From Abyssibacter sp036156195 (GTDB lineage: Bacteria; Pseudomonadota; Gammaproteobacteria; Nevskiales; OUC007), in the NCBI GenBank assembly GCA_036156195.1, contig JAYZUZ010000007.1, positions 62,001 to 126,000 on the forward strand: a stretch of 64,000 bases of DNA. Direction: 5' to 3'. Shown piece by piece: positions 1 to 9,544 of this stretch. The stretch's first letter is position 1. Each line of letters begins with the position of its first letter. A program made the position numbers and the translations under genes. A model generated the notes under the pieces. It searched no databases. It was not told the DNA's origin and saw only the letters and a list, made by a program, of their open reading frames with translations.

Positions 1-1308
1 CTCGGCATACACCGCCGTCACCGAACTCCCATAGCCCTTGCGCTCGCGCTCCTCGGGGGCATCCACACCCTTGGAGTCCGACCCGGACACGGCGGTGGGT
101 GCTGCGCCATCGGCCATGAGCGCATCCCAGCGCTGCAGGGCCGTCAGGGTGAACGGATTCTGAATTTCACCCGGAATGGGCAAACCCAGCTCCGCACCGG
201 TGACCAGCGCCGGGCCGTTCTGGACCTCGATGGTATCGACCTGCGTCCAGTCGATGGCGTCATCCAGCGTGAATGCGCAGCCCCTGCAGAAGTTCTCGAA
301 CAAGGCGCCTTCGAAGGTCGTCGGGTGGTTCACACCAAACAATGCCCCGGCCGCCAGGGTCTGGCGCTGAATATCTCCAAGGCTGATGTCCTCGAAACCA
401 TGACGGTACTCGATGACGTCCGGGGTCTCGCCAAAACTGTTCGTATGACCGAAGTAGGTGATCACTTCCCGGCCCGGCCAGATGAGCAGGTCCGGGTGCG
501 CCCGCTGTACGGCACCCAGTTCCGCCCAGTGCCGCCCGGTGACGTACTCCGTCACCATGAGAAAATCCAGGTGGGCGGCGCGCGCCTGCTCGATGAAGCC
601 GCTCCAATCTGGTGCACCGGGATTGGAGTGAAACCCATGCATATGGAAGTCGCCGTGGTACCAGCCGGCATCAGGATTGGCGACGTGTCCCGGATTCACC
701 GGATCGACAACCGGCGGTTGTCGGGCGTCTCCGGCGACGCAGTCGACACGCACCTGCCATTGCGCCCCCTGCGGGCTCACCGCTGCTATCCCGAGTTCGA
801 TGAACCACAGACCGGGGGATATCGGCCCCGGCGTGTAACCGCGATCCGCGCGCTCTGCCGTGATAAATACCGGGTCCTGCCCCTGATCCAGACGCCCCTG
901 TCGGCTGCCGGACCAGCCACGAAACCCCGCCGCACTGCGATAACCGGCGCTGTCCCAGATGCCCAGATCCAATGTAGTTGCGGTCAAAGGCGTGGCCGGG
1001 AGCGAGCCGCTTTCGACCCAGCCGTAGCCCACCTCGATGCGCCCCGTCCCTTCGGCGACATACACCGGTAGCATCCGGTAAGTCTTGGCATCCGTGCCCG
1101 CTACTGACCCGACCAGCTCCAGCGCGGGTTCTCCGGGCGCACAAATCGCCACGCCGTCGGGTGGACCTGCCGCCGGGTCGTCCGGAACGCCCGTCCCTAC
1201 GCTGTCCGCGAGCTGGGGGCTTTGTCCGCAGGCCGCGAGCAACCCCAGCCATAGGCCAACCACCAACCGACCCGTGGCGACACAACAGCAAGACCGAAGA
1301 TCACGCAT
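1..1308 (-). CDS. PHP-type metal-dependent hydrolase lipoprotein (CehA/McbA-like), 3' end beyond the window
   Basis: Reading the minus strand from an ATG at 1308 gives 436 codons that stay open to the left edge, so the C-terminus is missing. The N-terminus is a lipoprotein signal ending in LLAAC-GQ. After a roughly 190-residue beta-rich region comes a PHP-type metal-binding start, YHGDFHMHGFHS (HxH), then VTEY, a GREVITYFGHTN stretch and GVNHPTTF, the NHP element common in CehA/McbA-like metallohydrolases. Family knowledge suggests a phosphoesterase or other metal-dependent hydrolase, here exported and lipid-anchored. The substrate cannot be told. It is divergent from the small lipoprotein at 1407. 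Shorter open frames on both strands inside it are shadows. Confidence 0.75.
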   Translation of the reverse strand, partial: MRDLRSCCCVATGRLVVGLWLGLLAACGQSPQLADSVGTGVPDDPAAGPPDGVAICAPGEPALELVGSVAGTDAKTYRMLPVYVAEGTGRIEVGYGWVESGSLPATPLTATTLDLGIWDSAGYRSAAGFRGWSGSRQGRLDQGQDPVFITAERADRGYTPGPISPGLWFIELGIAAVSPQGAQWQVRVDCVAGDARQPPVVDPVNPGHVANPDAGWYHGDFHMHGFHSNPGAPDWSGFIEQARAAHLDFLMVTEYVTGRHWAELGAVQRAHPDLLIWPGREVITYFGHTNSFGETPDVIEYRHGFEDISLGDIQRQTLAAGALFGVNHPTTFEGALFENFCRGCAFTLDDAIDWTQVDTIEVQNGPALVTGAELGLPIPGEIQNPFTLTALQRWDALMADGAAPTAVSGSDSKGVDAPEERERKGYGSSVTAVYAE

Positions 1309-1406
1309 GGCAAGGCATTTGAATCATTGTCAGACGGATGGCGACCGAAGCGCGGGGCTGAACGCTCTACAGTACGCATTTCGTCTTGCACGGGAGTGAC
1401 ACAGGC

Positions 1407-1895
1407 ATGGATGGATTGTCGCGCTGGATGACGGGACCGGGCAGCAGCCTGCTGTGCCTGCTGATCTGCTCGGCCTGTGCGACCACCCCGCCGGCTTGGC
1501 CACCGACCAGTCGCGCCGCGCTGCTCGCGGAGGATCGCGCCTTCTCCGCCCATTCCGAAGCCCGTGGCTTTGCAGATGCCCTGGCGAATTATCTGGTCGA
1601 GGACGCGATTCGCCTCCCGCAGGACGCAGCCCCTCAATTTGGCCGCACTAGCATTGTTGAGGCCATGGCGCCGTCGGCTGATACGTTCGTCGTCACCTGG
1701 GAACCCGAGGATGGCCAGGTTGCCGCATCCGGGGACCTGGGCTGGACCTGGGGGCGCTACCTGGCCACCGATCGCCGCAGCGGCGCCCCGATCGCCAGGG
1801 GCAAGTACCTGAACCTGTGGGAGCGCCAGCCGGACGGTCGCTGGCGGGTCAAGATTGATGCCGGCAACCAGACGCCCATGCCCACAGCGCCCTGA
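1407..1895 (+). CDS. Small lipoprotein with SnoaL/DUF4440-like fold
   Basis: The protein has 162 residues. An upstream in-frame TTG at 1386 exists, but ATG 1407 follows a GGAG-like site and gives a compact signal peptide with the lipobox LICSAC-ATT. The mature part reads as a nuclear transport factor 2-like domain: a helix with the sequence FSAHSEARGFADAL, a strand pair with the DLGWTWGRY pattern, and a final GKYLNLWERQPDGRWRVKID strand, which is typical of DUF4440/SnoaL-like proteins. Such proteins are small hydrolase/isomerase-like or ligand-binding folds; no catalytic role can be assigned here. Confidence 0.7.
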   Translation: MDGLSRWMTGPGSSLLCLLICSACATTPPAWPPTSRAALLAEDRAFSAHSEARGFADALANYLVEDAIRLPQDAAPQFGRTSIVEAMAPSADTFVVTWEPEDGQVAASGDLGWTWGRYLATDRRSGAPIARGKYLNLWERQPDGRWRVKIDAGNQTPMPTAP

Positions 1896-2081
1896 AGCGG
1901 GCGCCATGCTCGCCCTCGACCGTGGTCACCGCGCCCCATGACCGGGTTGGCACGCATTTGGTATGGTAGACGGCGTCCCAGTCCCCGATCGGGCCTGAAC
2001 CACCTATCAAGCAGCCGTCATGGTCGGACGATGCCCCAGAACGCATCGCCGTGGGTGCCGTTGCTGCAGGAGATCACCCTA

Positions 2082-3899
2082 ATGCGAAACCGTACACCGC
2101 GATTGTTGAGCGCGGCGGCTGCTTCTATTGTCGTCGCCACACTGGCCGCCTGTGGCGGCGGACAGCCCCGCACCAACGCGGATGGCACCCCCATGAAGGT
2201 GTACCGCCATTCCATGGATGGCGCCCCGGTCAATCTCGATCCGGTGCAGTCGGCGGTGATCTACTCGAACTTTGTGGTGCTCAACACCTACGACACGCTC
2301 TACAGCTACAAGTATCTGGCCCGCCCCTACGAGCTCAAGCCCAACCTGGCCAAGGCCCTGCCCGAAGTCTCCGAGGACGGTCTGACCTACACCATCCGCC
2401 TGAAGGAAGGATCCGGCTTTATCGACGATCCCGCCTTTGCCGACGGCAAGGGTCGTGAGGTCGTCGCACAGGATTTCGTCTACTCCATCAAGCGTCACTT
2501 TGACCCCAAGAACCGCTCGCAGGGTGCCTGGCTGTGGCAGGGCAAGATTGTTGGCCTGGATCAGTGGAAGGACGATGGCGCGGACTACGATGCAGAGATC
2601 GAAGGCCTCAAGGCGCTGGATGACCACACAATTCAGATCAAACTGGTCAAGCCGTTTCCGCAATTGACCTATACGCTGGCCATGGGTTTTGCGGCCCTGG
2701 TCCCCCATGAGGCTGTCGAAGCCTATGGCCGGGAACTCTCCGTACGCCCTGTCGGCTCGGGGCCATTCAAACTGGAGCGTTTCTCAACGGCCAAGGCCGT
2801 GTTTGTGCCGAACCCGAATTACCGCCAGGAACCCGTGAACCTGGCCGCCGAGGGCTACGACCCGGCAGTGCATGCCGAGTACGGCCTGGAAGCCATCGAC
2901 GGCAAGGCACCGCCTTTCGTCGACCGCCTGGAAATCGATTTCATCACCGAAACCGCCTCCCGCTGGGCATCCTTCACCTCCGACAAGGAGGTCCAGTATT
3001 CGCACGTCCCGGTGGAACAAGTGGACAGCGTCCTGGCCTCCAAGCAGCCGCTGGAACTCAAGCCCGAGTGGAGCGAGCGCTATCACTCTGCACACGGCAC
3101 CGAGGCCGGCTTCGTCTACACCTACTTCAACATGGACCGCCCGGCGTTGGGCACCAGCGAAGATCCGGCGCAGAACGCCAAGAACAAGGCCCTGCGCTGC
3201 GCGATGGTCGACGCCTTCTCCTGGGCCGAGCGCAATGCACGTTTCTACTCGGGAATCGGCAACGTCTTCCCGGGTGTCATCACGCCCGTCGTACCCGAAT
3301 TCGACCCGGAGACTCCGCGCGGCTCCGTTACCCAGGACATGGCAGCGGCCAAGCAGGCGCTTGAAGACGCCGGCTGGACACCCGAAACCCTGCCCGAAAT
3401 CATCTACGGCCACGTGGCCAGCGTGACCAACCGGCAGATGTTCGAGCAGTTCCGGGGCTTCATGGCAGAACTAGGCTTCCCGGTCGACAAGGTGCGCGGT
3501 GAGAGCTATGCGACCTTTGGCGACTTCAACAAGGGCATCAAGACCAACCAGTTCGACGTGGGCGGCCTGGGCTGGGGCCTGGACTACCCGGATGCCGAGA
3601 ACACTCTGCAGCTGTTCTACGGTCCGAACCGCACCCCCGGCTCGAACAACGCCAACTACAGCAACCCGGAATTCGACGCACTGTACGAGCAGACCGCCGT
3701 CATGCAGCCCGGCCCGGAACGCACCGCGATCTACCGCCAGATGAACCAGATGGTGATCGATGACTGCGTCGCGTTGACCGGCCTGTCCCGCACCCGTATC
3801 TACCTGTGGCACAAAGACGTGATCGGCGTGCCGGATCGCGAAATCCTCGGTGGCTTCTGGCTGAAGTACGTCGACGTCAAGACGGACGGTCAGGAGTAA
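2082..3899 (+). CDS. oppA: Peptide ABC transporter substrate-binding lipoprotein (OppA-like, SBP family 5)
   Basis: This 605-residue protein starts at ATG 2082 behind GCAGGAGATC; the frame is open further upstream to 1938 but lacks a better start. It has a lipoprotein signal (VATLAAC-GGG) followed by the family-5 binding-protein pattern: YRHSMDGAPVNLDPVQS near the N-terminus, VAQDFVYSIKRHFDP, the RPVGSGPFKLERF segment, and a C-terminal region rich in NQM and WGLDYPDAEN. The role is periplasmic capture of oligopeptides for the permease encoded just downstream. At about 605 residues it is longer than E. coli OppA (about 543). Substrate specificity (oligo- or dipeptides, or other) is not visible. 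Confidence 0.88.
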   Translation: MRNRTPRLLSAAAASIVVATLAACGGGQPRTNADGTPMKVYRHSMDGAPVNLDPVQSAVIYSNFVVLNTYDTLYSYKYLARPYELKPNLAKALPEVSEDGLTYTIRLKEGSGFIDDPAFADGKGREVVAQDFVYSIKRHFDPKNRSQGAWLWQGKIVGLDQWKDDGADYDAEIEGLKALDDHTIQIKLVKPFPQLTYTLAMGFAALVPHEAVEAYGRELSVRPVGSGPFKLERFSTAKAVFVPNPNYRQEPVNLAAEGYDPAVHAEYGLEAIDGKAPPFVDRLEIDFITETASRWASFTSDKEVQYSHVPVEQVDSVLASKQPLELKPEWSERYHSAHGTEAGFVYTYFNMDRPALGTSEDPAQNAKNKALRCAMVDAFSWAERNARFYSGIGNVFPGVITPVVPEFDPETPRGSVTQDMAAAKQALEDAGWTPETLPEIIYGHVASVTNRQMFEQFRGFMAELGFPVDKVRGESYATFGDFNKGIKTNQFDVGGLGWGLDYPDAENTLQLFYGPNRTPGSNNANYSNPEFDALYEQTAVMQPGPERTAIYRQMNQMVIDDCVALTGLSRTRIYLWHKDVIGVPDREILGGFWLKYVDVKTDGQE

Positions 3900-3983
3900 G
3901 GCGCAAGCCCAGCGGCGGCGGCAGGCCTCGACCCTGCTCGCCGCTGCCGACGCCAGCCCGCCCCCACCGCGACACGGACCCCC

Positions 3984-4937
3984 ATGGACACGCTTCAATA
4001 CGCGCTGCGCAAACTGATCACCGGCATACCGCTGGTGCTGGGTGTGACCTTTATCAGCTTCGTGCTGATGGTCTACTTTGGCCCGGACAAGACCTACGAA
4101 CTCATCGGCAAGAACGCCACACCGGAGCAGATCGCCGAGATTCGGGCGGAGCTAGGCTACGACCAGCCTTTTTTCGTGCGCTACGGCGACTACCTGCGCG
4201 AGCTGGTAACGCTGGACTTCGGTTACTCCGACTCCACCGGGGAACGCGTGTCGCGCATTCTGGCGCGAACGATTCCGATTTCGCTGGCGCTGACCCTGCC
4301 GGGCTTCATCATCGGTAATGCCCTCGGAGTCCTGCTGGCGCTCATCGCCGGCTTTTTCCGGGGAGGGCTCATCGACCGGGGCATCATGGCGGGTGCCGTC
4401 GTCGGGATGTCCATCAGCTTTCTGATCATCATCATCGGCTTTCAGGTCTTGCTGTCGTCCAGCTACGGACTCAATTATTTTCCGGTGCGCGGCTGGGAGG
4501 TCTACAGCGTGGCGGACTACCTGTACTACGTCACGGTTCCCACCCTGGCGATTGTGTTCGTCTCGCTGGGCTACAACACCCGGTTCTATCGCGCAGTCAT
4601 CGTCGAGGAGATGAACCGGGACCACGTGAGAACGGCGCGTGCATTCGGCACACCGCCCGCCAAACTGCTGTTCCGCAATGTGTTGCGGAACGCCGCAATT
4701 CCGATTGTCACGCGCATCATGTTTTCGATTCCGTTGGTCGTGATCTCCGGCAGCCTGCTCATCGAGAGCTATTTCGGTATTCCGGGCGTGGGCAAGGTCA
4801 CCTATGACGCCATCACCACGGGCGACCAGCCCATTCTCAAGGCCGTGGTAGGCGCCACCGCCGTTCTGTTTGTTCTGACCCTGATCGCAACCGACGTGTT
4901 GTACAAGGTCATCGACCCCCGGGTATCACTCAAGTGA
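3984..4937 (+). CDS. oppB: Peptide ABC transporter permease OppB
   Basis: The protein has 317 residues with about six membrane segments. The N-terminus YALRKLITGIPLVLGVTF is the usual DppB/OppB start, followed by a periplasmic loop with GYDQPFFVRYGDYLRELV and LDFGYS. The EAA-type cytoplasmic loop is seen at DHVRTARAFGTPPAKLLF and the C-terminus has the GIPGVGKV segment. It forms the channel with the next gene, with which it overlaps by 4 bp (GTGA), indicating translational coupling. Confidence 0.92.
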   Translation: MDTLQYALRKLITGIPLVLGVTFISFVLMVYFGPDKTYELIGKNATPEQIAEIRAELGYDQPFFVRYGDYLRELVTLDFGYSDSTGERVSRILARTIPISLALTLPGFIIGNALGVLLALIAGFFRGGLIDRGIMAGAVVGMSISFLIIIIGFQVLLSSSYGLNYFPVRGWEVYSVADYLYYVTVPTLAIVFVSLGYNTRFYRAVIVEEMNRDHVRTARAFGTPPAKLLFRNVLRNAAIPIVTRIMFSIPLVVISGSLLIESYFGIPGVGKVTYDAITTGDQPILKAVVGATAVLFVLTLIATDVLYKVIDPRVSLK

Positions 4938-5824
4938 GTCACGCAGCCTCCGATGTTGCCGCACCGACGCCGCGCAAACAGGGCGAGTCGCTCTGGGCCA
5001 AGGCCGTCGGCAAGTTCCGCCGCGATCGCTGGGGGATGACCTCGCTGGCCGTGGTGCTGGTGTATTTCGGGATTGCGCTGGGCGTCTGGGCCGGGCTCTG
5101 GGGCGACAACTGGAACACCCTGACCCCGACGATTAACGCCGAGGCCTCCGCCGAGCACTGGTTTGGCACCAACCGCAATGGCCAGGATATCTACGCCCGC
5201 GCCATCTTCTCGACCAAGACCGCCTTCGAGATTGGCTTGGTGGTGGCCATCCTGTCGACGTTGTTGGGCGCAGTCCTGGGAGCCATCTCTGGTTTCTTCG
5301 CCGGCCGCTGGCCCGATGAGGTCATCCTCTGGCTCAAGGGCGTGCTCGACTCGATCCCGTTTTACCTGTTCGTGGCCGCCGTGGCCTTTGCCCTGCAGGG
5401 CTATGCGTTCTCCATGCACATCGCCATGGTCGCGACGTTCTGGACGACCACGGCACGGTTGGTTCGCGCGGAAGTCATCCGGCTCAAGGGCTTTGAATTC
5501 GTCGAGGCGGCCCACGCGCTGGGCGTGCCCGAATGGCGCATCATTTCCCGACACATCATTCCAAACACCACCCATATCCTGCTGGTGCAGGCCACCATCA
5601 CGTTTGTGTCTGCCATCAAGAGCGAGGTCATCCTCTCGTTCCTGGGCCTGGGCGTGAAGGACGGCGTTTCCTGGGGCCTGATGATCTCGGAGTCGACCAA
5701 TGAGGTGACGACCGGGTTCTTCAATAACTTCCTGGCGGCCTCGGCATTCCTGTTTGTACTGGTGATGGCGTTCAACATGTTCTCTGACGCGTTGCAGGAC
5801 GCGCTGGACCCCAAGAAGACCTGA
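4934..5824 (+). CDS. oppC: Peptide ABC transporter permease OppC
   Basis: The protein has 296 residues from a GTG start at 4934 that overlaps the stop of oppB. A cytoplasmic N-terminus with WAKAVGKFRRDRWGM precedes the first membrane segment, then comes the HWFGTNRNGQDIYARAIF motif typical of DppC/OppC, the EAA-type loop FVEAAHALGVPEWRII, and LSFLGLGVKDGVSWG near the C-terminus. It pairs with OppB as the membrane channel of the importer. Confidence 0.92.
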   Translation: MSHAASDVAAPTPRKQGESLWAKAVGKFRRDRWGMTSLAVVLVYFGIALGVWAGLWGDNWNTLTPTINAEASAEHWFGTNRNGQDIYARAIFSTKTAFEIGLVVAILSTLLGAVLGAISGFFAGRWPDEVILWLKGVLDSIPFYLFVAAVAFALQGYAFSMHIAMVATFWTTTARLVRAEVIRLKGFEFVEAAHALGVPEWRIISRHIIPNTTHILLVQATITFVSAIKSEVILSFLGLGVKDGVSWGLMISESTNEVTTGFFNNFLAASAFLFVLVMAFNMFSDALQDALDPKKT

Positions 5825-5837
5825 GGCCAACGCGACC

Positions 5838-6821
5838 ATGGCATTGCTCGAAGTTGACAATCTGCAGGTCGAGTTTTCGACCGAACGTGGTATCGCCCGC
5901 GCCATCGACGGCGTGTCTTTTTCCGTCAATGCCGGCGAGACGCTGGGCATCGTCGGTGAATCCGGCTGCGGCAAGTCGGTCACCTCGCTGTCCATCATGG
6001 GCCTCATCCCTCGTCCTCCGGGGGAGATCGTCGGCGGTGAGATCCGCTTCAACGGCCAGGACCTGACCCAGCTCAGCGACAAGGCCTACCGGACGCTCCG
6101 TGGCAGTGAGATCTCGATGATCTTTCAGGAGCCGATGACGGCACTCAACCCGGTGTTCACCATCGGCAACCAGATCATCGATGTGCTGCGTCGGCACAAG
6201 GGACTCACCCGCAAGCAGGCGCGGTCGCGCGCCATCGACATGCTGGCCGAGGTGGGGATCCCGGCGCCCGACAAGCGGGTTGACGAATACCCACACCAGT
6301 TGTCGGGCGGCATGCGCCAGCGCGTCATGATCGCCATGGCGTTGTCCTGCGATCCCAAGCTGCTCATTGCCGACGAGCCCACCACAGCGCTGGATGTGAC
6401 CATCCAGGCCCAGGTCCTCGAACTGATCAAGAAGCTGGCCGCTGACCATGGCACGGCTGTCATCCTGATCACCCATGACCTGGGCGTCGTCGCCGAAACC
6501 TGCGACCGCGCGGCGGTTATGTACTGCGGCAAGATCATCGAACAGGGTCCGGTCGATTCATTGTTCAATCAGCCCCGGCACCCCTACACCGCCGGCCTGC
6601 TGGCATCCGTGCCGCGGATTCGCCCTGACCGCCTTGAGCGTCTGCCCACCATCCCCGGCATCGTCCCGGACCTGCTGGACTTGCCACAGGGTTGTCGGTT
6701 CCGTGATCGCTGCGGTCAGGCGCTGGAACGCTGTGGCAGCTTTGACCCCGAGCTCGACGATGCGATGGACACATCCACGTCCGCCGCCTGTTTCAACCCC
6801 AACCCCGTGACCACCGCATGA
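5838..6821 (+). CDS. oppD: Peptide ABC transporter ATP-binding protein OppD
   Basis: The protein has 327 residues. Walker A is GESGCGKSV, the Q-loop is at MIFQEPMTALNP, the ABC signature is LSGGMRQRV and Walker B is LLIADEPTTALDV. The C-terminal oligopeptide/dipeptide extension is present, with PRHPYTAGLLASVPRI and a Cys-containing GCRFRDRCGQALERC segment; in this family such a segment can bind an iron-sulfur cluster. It hydrolyses ATP to power peptide import, together with OppF, whose gene overlaps its stop codon by 4 bp (ATGA). Confidence 0.93.
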   Translation: MALLEVDNLQVEFSTERGIARAIDGVSFSVNAGETLGIVGESGCGKSVTSLSIMGLIPRPPGEIVGGEIRFNGQDLTQLSDKAYRTLRGSEISMIFQEPMTALNPVFTIGNQIIDVLRRHKGLTRKQARSRAIDMLAEVGIPAPDKRVDEYPHQLSGGMRQRVMIAMALSCDPKLLIADEPTTALDVTIQAQVLELIKKLAADHGTAVILITHDLGVVAETCDRAAVMYCGKIIEQGPVDSLFNQPRHPYTAGLLASVPRIRPDRLERLPTIPGIVPDLLDLPQGCRFRDRCGQALERCGSFDPELDDAMDTSTSAACFNPNPVTTA

Positions 6822-7834
6822 CTGCCCCGCTGCTTCGCGTACGCGATCTGACCAAGCACTTCCCGGTCAAAGGGGGCCTGCTCCGCCGCACGGTGGCGCA
6901 GGTCAAGGCCGTCGACGGTGTGTCCTTCGACATTCAGCGCGGCCAGACACTGGGCCTGGTCGGTGAATCCGGCTGTGGCAAATCCACGCTGGGCCGGGCC
7001 ATCCTGCGCCTGCATGAACCCACCGACGGGTCCGTGGAGCTGGACGGCACAGATGTGATCGCAGCCAGCGGCGGCGAGCTCAAGCGCCTACGCCGCAACA
7101 TGCAGATCATCTTCCAGGACCCGTTTGCCTCCCTCTCTCCTCGGCGCACGGTGTTTGAAACCCTGCGCGAGCCGCTGGATGTGCACCGAATCGGTACCGC
7201 TGCCGAACGACGCAAGAAGGTCGAGGAACTGCTGGAGGTTGTGGGCCTACGTCGCGCCGTGCTGCATCGCTACCCGCACGAATTCTCCGGCGGTCAGCGA
7301 CAGCGTGTCGGCATCGCCCGTGCACTCGCACTCAACCCGAAATTTATCGTCGCCGATGAGGCGGTCTCGGCACTGGACGTGTCCGTCCAGTCGCAGGTTC
7401 TCAATCTGATCGACGATCTTCAGTCCGAATTCGGCATCAGCTTCCTGTTCATCTCGCATGACCTGGCCGTGGTCCAGCACATCAGTCACCAGGTCGGCGT
7501 GATGTACCTTGGCCAGCTGGTGGAGCGGGCCAGCGCCGCCGACTTGTACGCCGACCCGAAGCACCCCTACACCCGGGCGCTGATGTCGGCGATTCCGGTG
7601 CCGGACCCGGGCAAGGGTAGCGAGCGCATCGTCTTGTCCGGCGATGTACCTTCTCCCATGAGCCCGCCCTCGGGCTGTCCGTTTCACACGCGCTGCCCGG
7701 CGGCCATGCCGCACTGCTCGCAGATCAAGCCGGCGTTGGAGAACATCGGCAGCCCAGAGCAACCACACTGGGTCGCCTGCCACCTGCACACCGACCCGAC
7801 ACCCGCGCAGGCAGCAGCGCCGCCCGCCGAGTAG
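6818..7834 (+). CDS. oppF: Peptide ABC transporter ATP-binding protein OppF
   Basis: The protein has 338 residues, coupled to oppD by an ATGA overlap. Walker A is GESGCGKSTLGRAIL, the Q-loop is IIFQDPFASLSP, the signature is FSGGQRQRVGIARAL and Walker B is FIVADEAVSALDV, with Ala where most family members have Pro after DE. The C-terminus has the usual PKHPYTRALMSAIPVPDP and a GCPFHTRCPAAMPHC cysteine segment. It completes a five-gene oppABCDF operon at 2082-7834. Confidence 0.93.
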   Translation: MTAPLLRVRDLTKHFPVKGGLLRRTVAQVKAVDGVSFDIQRGQTLGLVGESGCGKSTLGRAILRLHEPTDGSVELDGTDVIAASGGELKRLRRNMQIIFQDPFASLSPRRTVFETLREPLDVHRIGTAAERRKKVEELLEVVGLRRAVLHRYPHEFSGGQRQRVGIARALALNPKFIVADEAVSALDVSVQSQVLNLIDDLQSEFGISFLFISHDLAVVQHISHQVGVMYLGQLVERASAADLYADPKHPYTRALMSAIPVPDPGKGSERIVLSGDVPSPMSPPSGCPFHTRCPAAMPHCSQIKPALENIGSPEQPHWVACHLHTDPTPAQAAAPPAE

Positions 7835-7897
7835 TTCATCAAATCGCCATCTCCCGGCGATACCGTTGCCCTGGGGAATTCAACCAGGAACCAGGGA

Positions 7898-9505
7898 ATG
7901 GCGCGCACCGGCGATTCGGAAGCCATCACGCTTTTGTGGCAACTCAAACGAGCGTGTGACGCTTCGTCAGACAACGATCTGCCCTATATCCATTTCAGCG
8001 CGCTGCTGGGCAACCAGAACTATCGCGACAGCACGCTGACGGCCGCTTCGTCGTCCGGCGACAAGGCCGTCTCTGAACTGGCACAGCGCATCCTGACACT
8101 GGCGCCGGCGGGCAGCCTGCTGCGCCAGGCTGGCGCCAGTGCGATGAAGCCGGATGGCTTTGATCAGACCACGGAGTTCGAGGCCAGCCTGCATACGGCA
8201 CAGAAGCGCCGGATCATCCGCAGCTGGTTAATCGGCGCCGCCGTCATCGCCGGGCTGGGTCTGTTCGTGACCCTGCTGTTGTCGCGACTGAGCAATGGCC
8301 CCAGCGTGGATGAAATCGCCGCAAACATCGAAACCAACACCACCTGGAAGGCCGGCAAGCGCATCGTGCTCGATGGCGTCATCTTCGTGGAACCCGGAGT
8401 AAAGCTCACAATCGAGCCTGGCGTGACGGTACTGGGGCAACCCGGCTCGGCGTTGCTGGTGGCCAACGGGGCCGAATTTCACGCACGCGGTCGACCGGAT
8501 GCACCCATCGTATTCACCAGTGCGCAGCCTGTCGGCTCACGCAAGGCCGGCGACTGGGGCGGACTGGTGCTGATGGGTGATGCGCCGACCAACATCGGGA
8601 TCGGCCGCATCGAGGGCGTTCCAGACAACGAACCACTGGGTGCCTATGGAGGCGAAGACCCGGAAGATTCCTGTGGTGTGATGGAGTACGTCCGTGTCGA
8701 ATTCGCAGGCTTCGAGATCTCAGCCAACAACGAACTCAACGGGCTGACGCTGGCAGGCTGTGGCACCGGCACCATCGTCCGTCATGTCCAGGTCCACAGC
8801 CCGCTGGACGATGGCATCGAAATGTTTGGTGGCACCGCCAACCTCCGCAACCTGCTCATCACGCGGCCGGGTGACGATGCCTTTGACTGGGATCTGGGCT
8901 GGAACGGAAACGTGCAGTCGCTGGTTGTGCAAATGGGTCGCGATGTTGGCGATAACGCGTTCGAGGGCGACAACAACGGTCCGGAACCGGATGCCGAGCC
9001 ACGATCAAACCCGACGTTCATCAACGTCACTCTGGTGGCCGACCCCAACGCCCCGCGCGCTCAGCGGGCCATGACCCTGCGCGAAGGCACGGCGGGCACC
9101 TTCCGCAACATGATCATTGCCGGGTTCAAGGACGAAGCCATCTCCATCCGGGACCGTTCACAGGCACTGGCGAGCGAAGGTGCGCTAAACATTAGCCACG
9201 CCCTGTTCATCATGGACCGCAGCAACCGCCGCATCGACCGCGAAGCCCCCGAAGGCTTCGACATTGCGGCCTGGCTCAACCAGCCCGAGCGACAAAATCA
9301 AACCGTTGTCGACCCCGCGTACCTATCGACGGCACTGGACCCCATCGCGCCCTACTTTGCGCCGGACGTCGGCCCCGCGCTGGCCGCGGTTGCCTCGATT
9401 CCGCAAGGCGAATTCTGGAACCGCGGCGCCCGGCATCGCGGCGGCGTACGCCCCGGCTCGGCGGACAGCTGGCTGAGCGACTGGACGGCCTACCCGCCCA
9501 ATTGA
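7898..9505 (+). CDS. Membrane-anchored right-handed beta-helix protein
   Basis: The protein has 535 residues. Residues 1-107 are predicted to be cytoplasmic and helical, with no domain I recognise. A single membrane segment follows (about residues 108-130, IRSWLIGAAVIAGLGLF). The rest is predicted to be periplasmic: repeated short strands of parallel beta-helix type, with IVLDGVIFVEPGVKLTIEP, DWGGLVLMGDAPTN, YGGEDPEDSCGVMEYVRVEF and DDGIEMFGGTANLRNLLI. Two Cys (in DSCG and AGCG) could form a disulfide. It starts 63 bp after oppF and may be read through from it. The function is unknown; carbohydrate or surface binding would be the family-based guess. Confidence 0.75.
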   Translation: MARTGDSEAITLLWQLKRACDASSDNDLPYIHFSALLGNQNYRDSTLTAASSSGDKAVSELAQRILTLAPAGSLLRQAGASAMKPDGFDQTTEFEASLHTAQKRRIIRSWLIGAAVIAGLGLFVTLLLSRLSNGPSVDEIAANIETNTTWKAGKRIVLDGVIFVEPGVKLTIEPGVTVLGQPGSALLVANGAEFHARGRPDAPIVFTSAQPVGSRKAGDWGGLVLMGDAPTNIGIGRIEGVPDNEPLGAYGGEDPEDSCGVMEYVRVEFAGFEISANNELNGLTLAGCGTGTIVRHVQVHSPLDDGIEMFGGTANLRNLLITRPGDDAFDWDLGWNGNVQSLVVQMGRDVGDNAFEGDNNGPEPDAEPRSNPTFINVTLVADPNAPRAQRAMTLREGTAGTFRNMIIAGFKDEAISIRDRSQALASEGALNISHALFIMDRSNRRIDREAPEGFDIAAWLNQPERQNQTVVDPAYLSTALDPIAPYFAPDVGPALAAVASIPQGEFWNRGARHRGGVRPGSADSWLSDWTAYPPN

Positions 9506-9544
9506 TCGGCGCCCCGCCGGCGAGCCTGGGGACATCCTGCGTCC

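Noticed and set aside
4802..6082. 426-codon minus-strand frame across oppB-oppC-oppD
   Set aside because: It spans three well-defined opp genes in antisense and has no recognisable domain.
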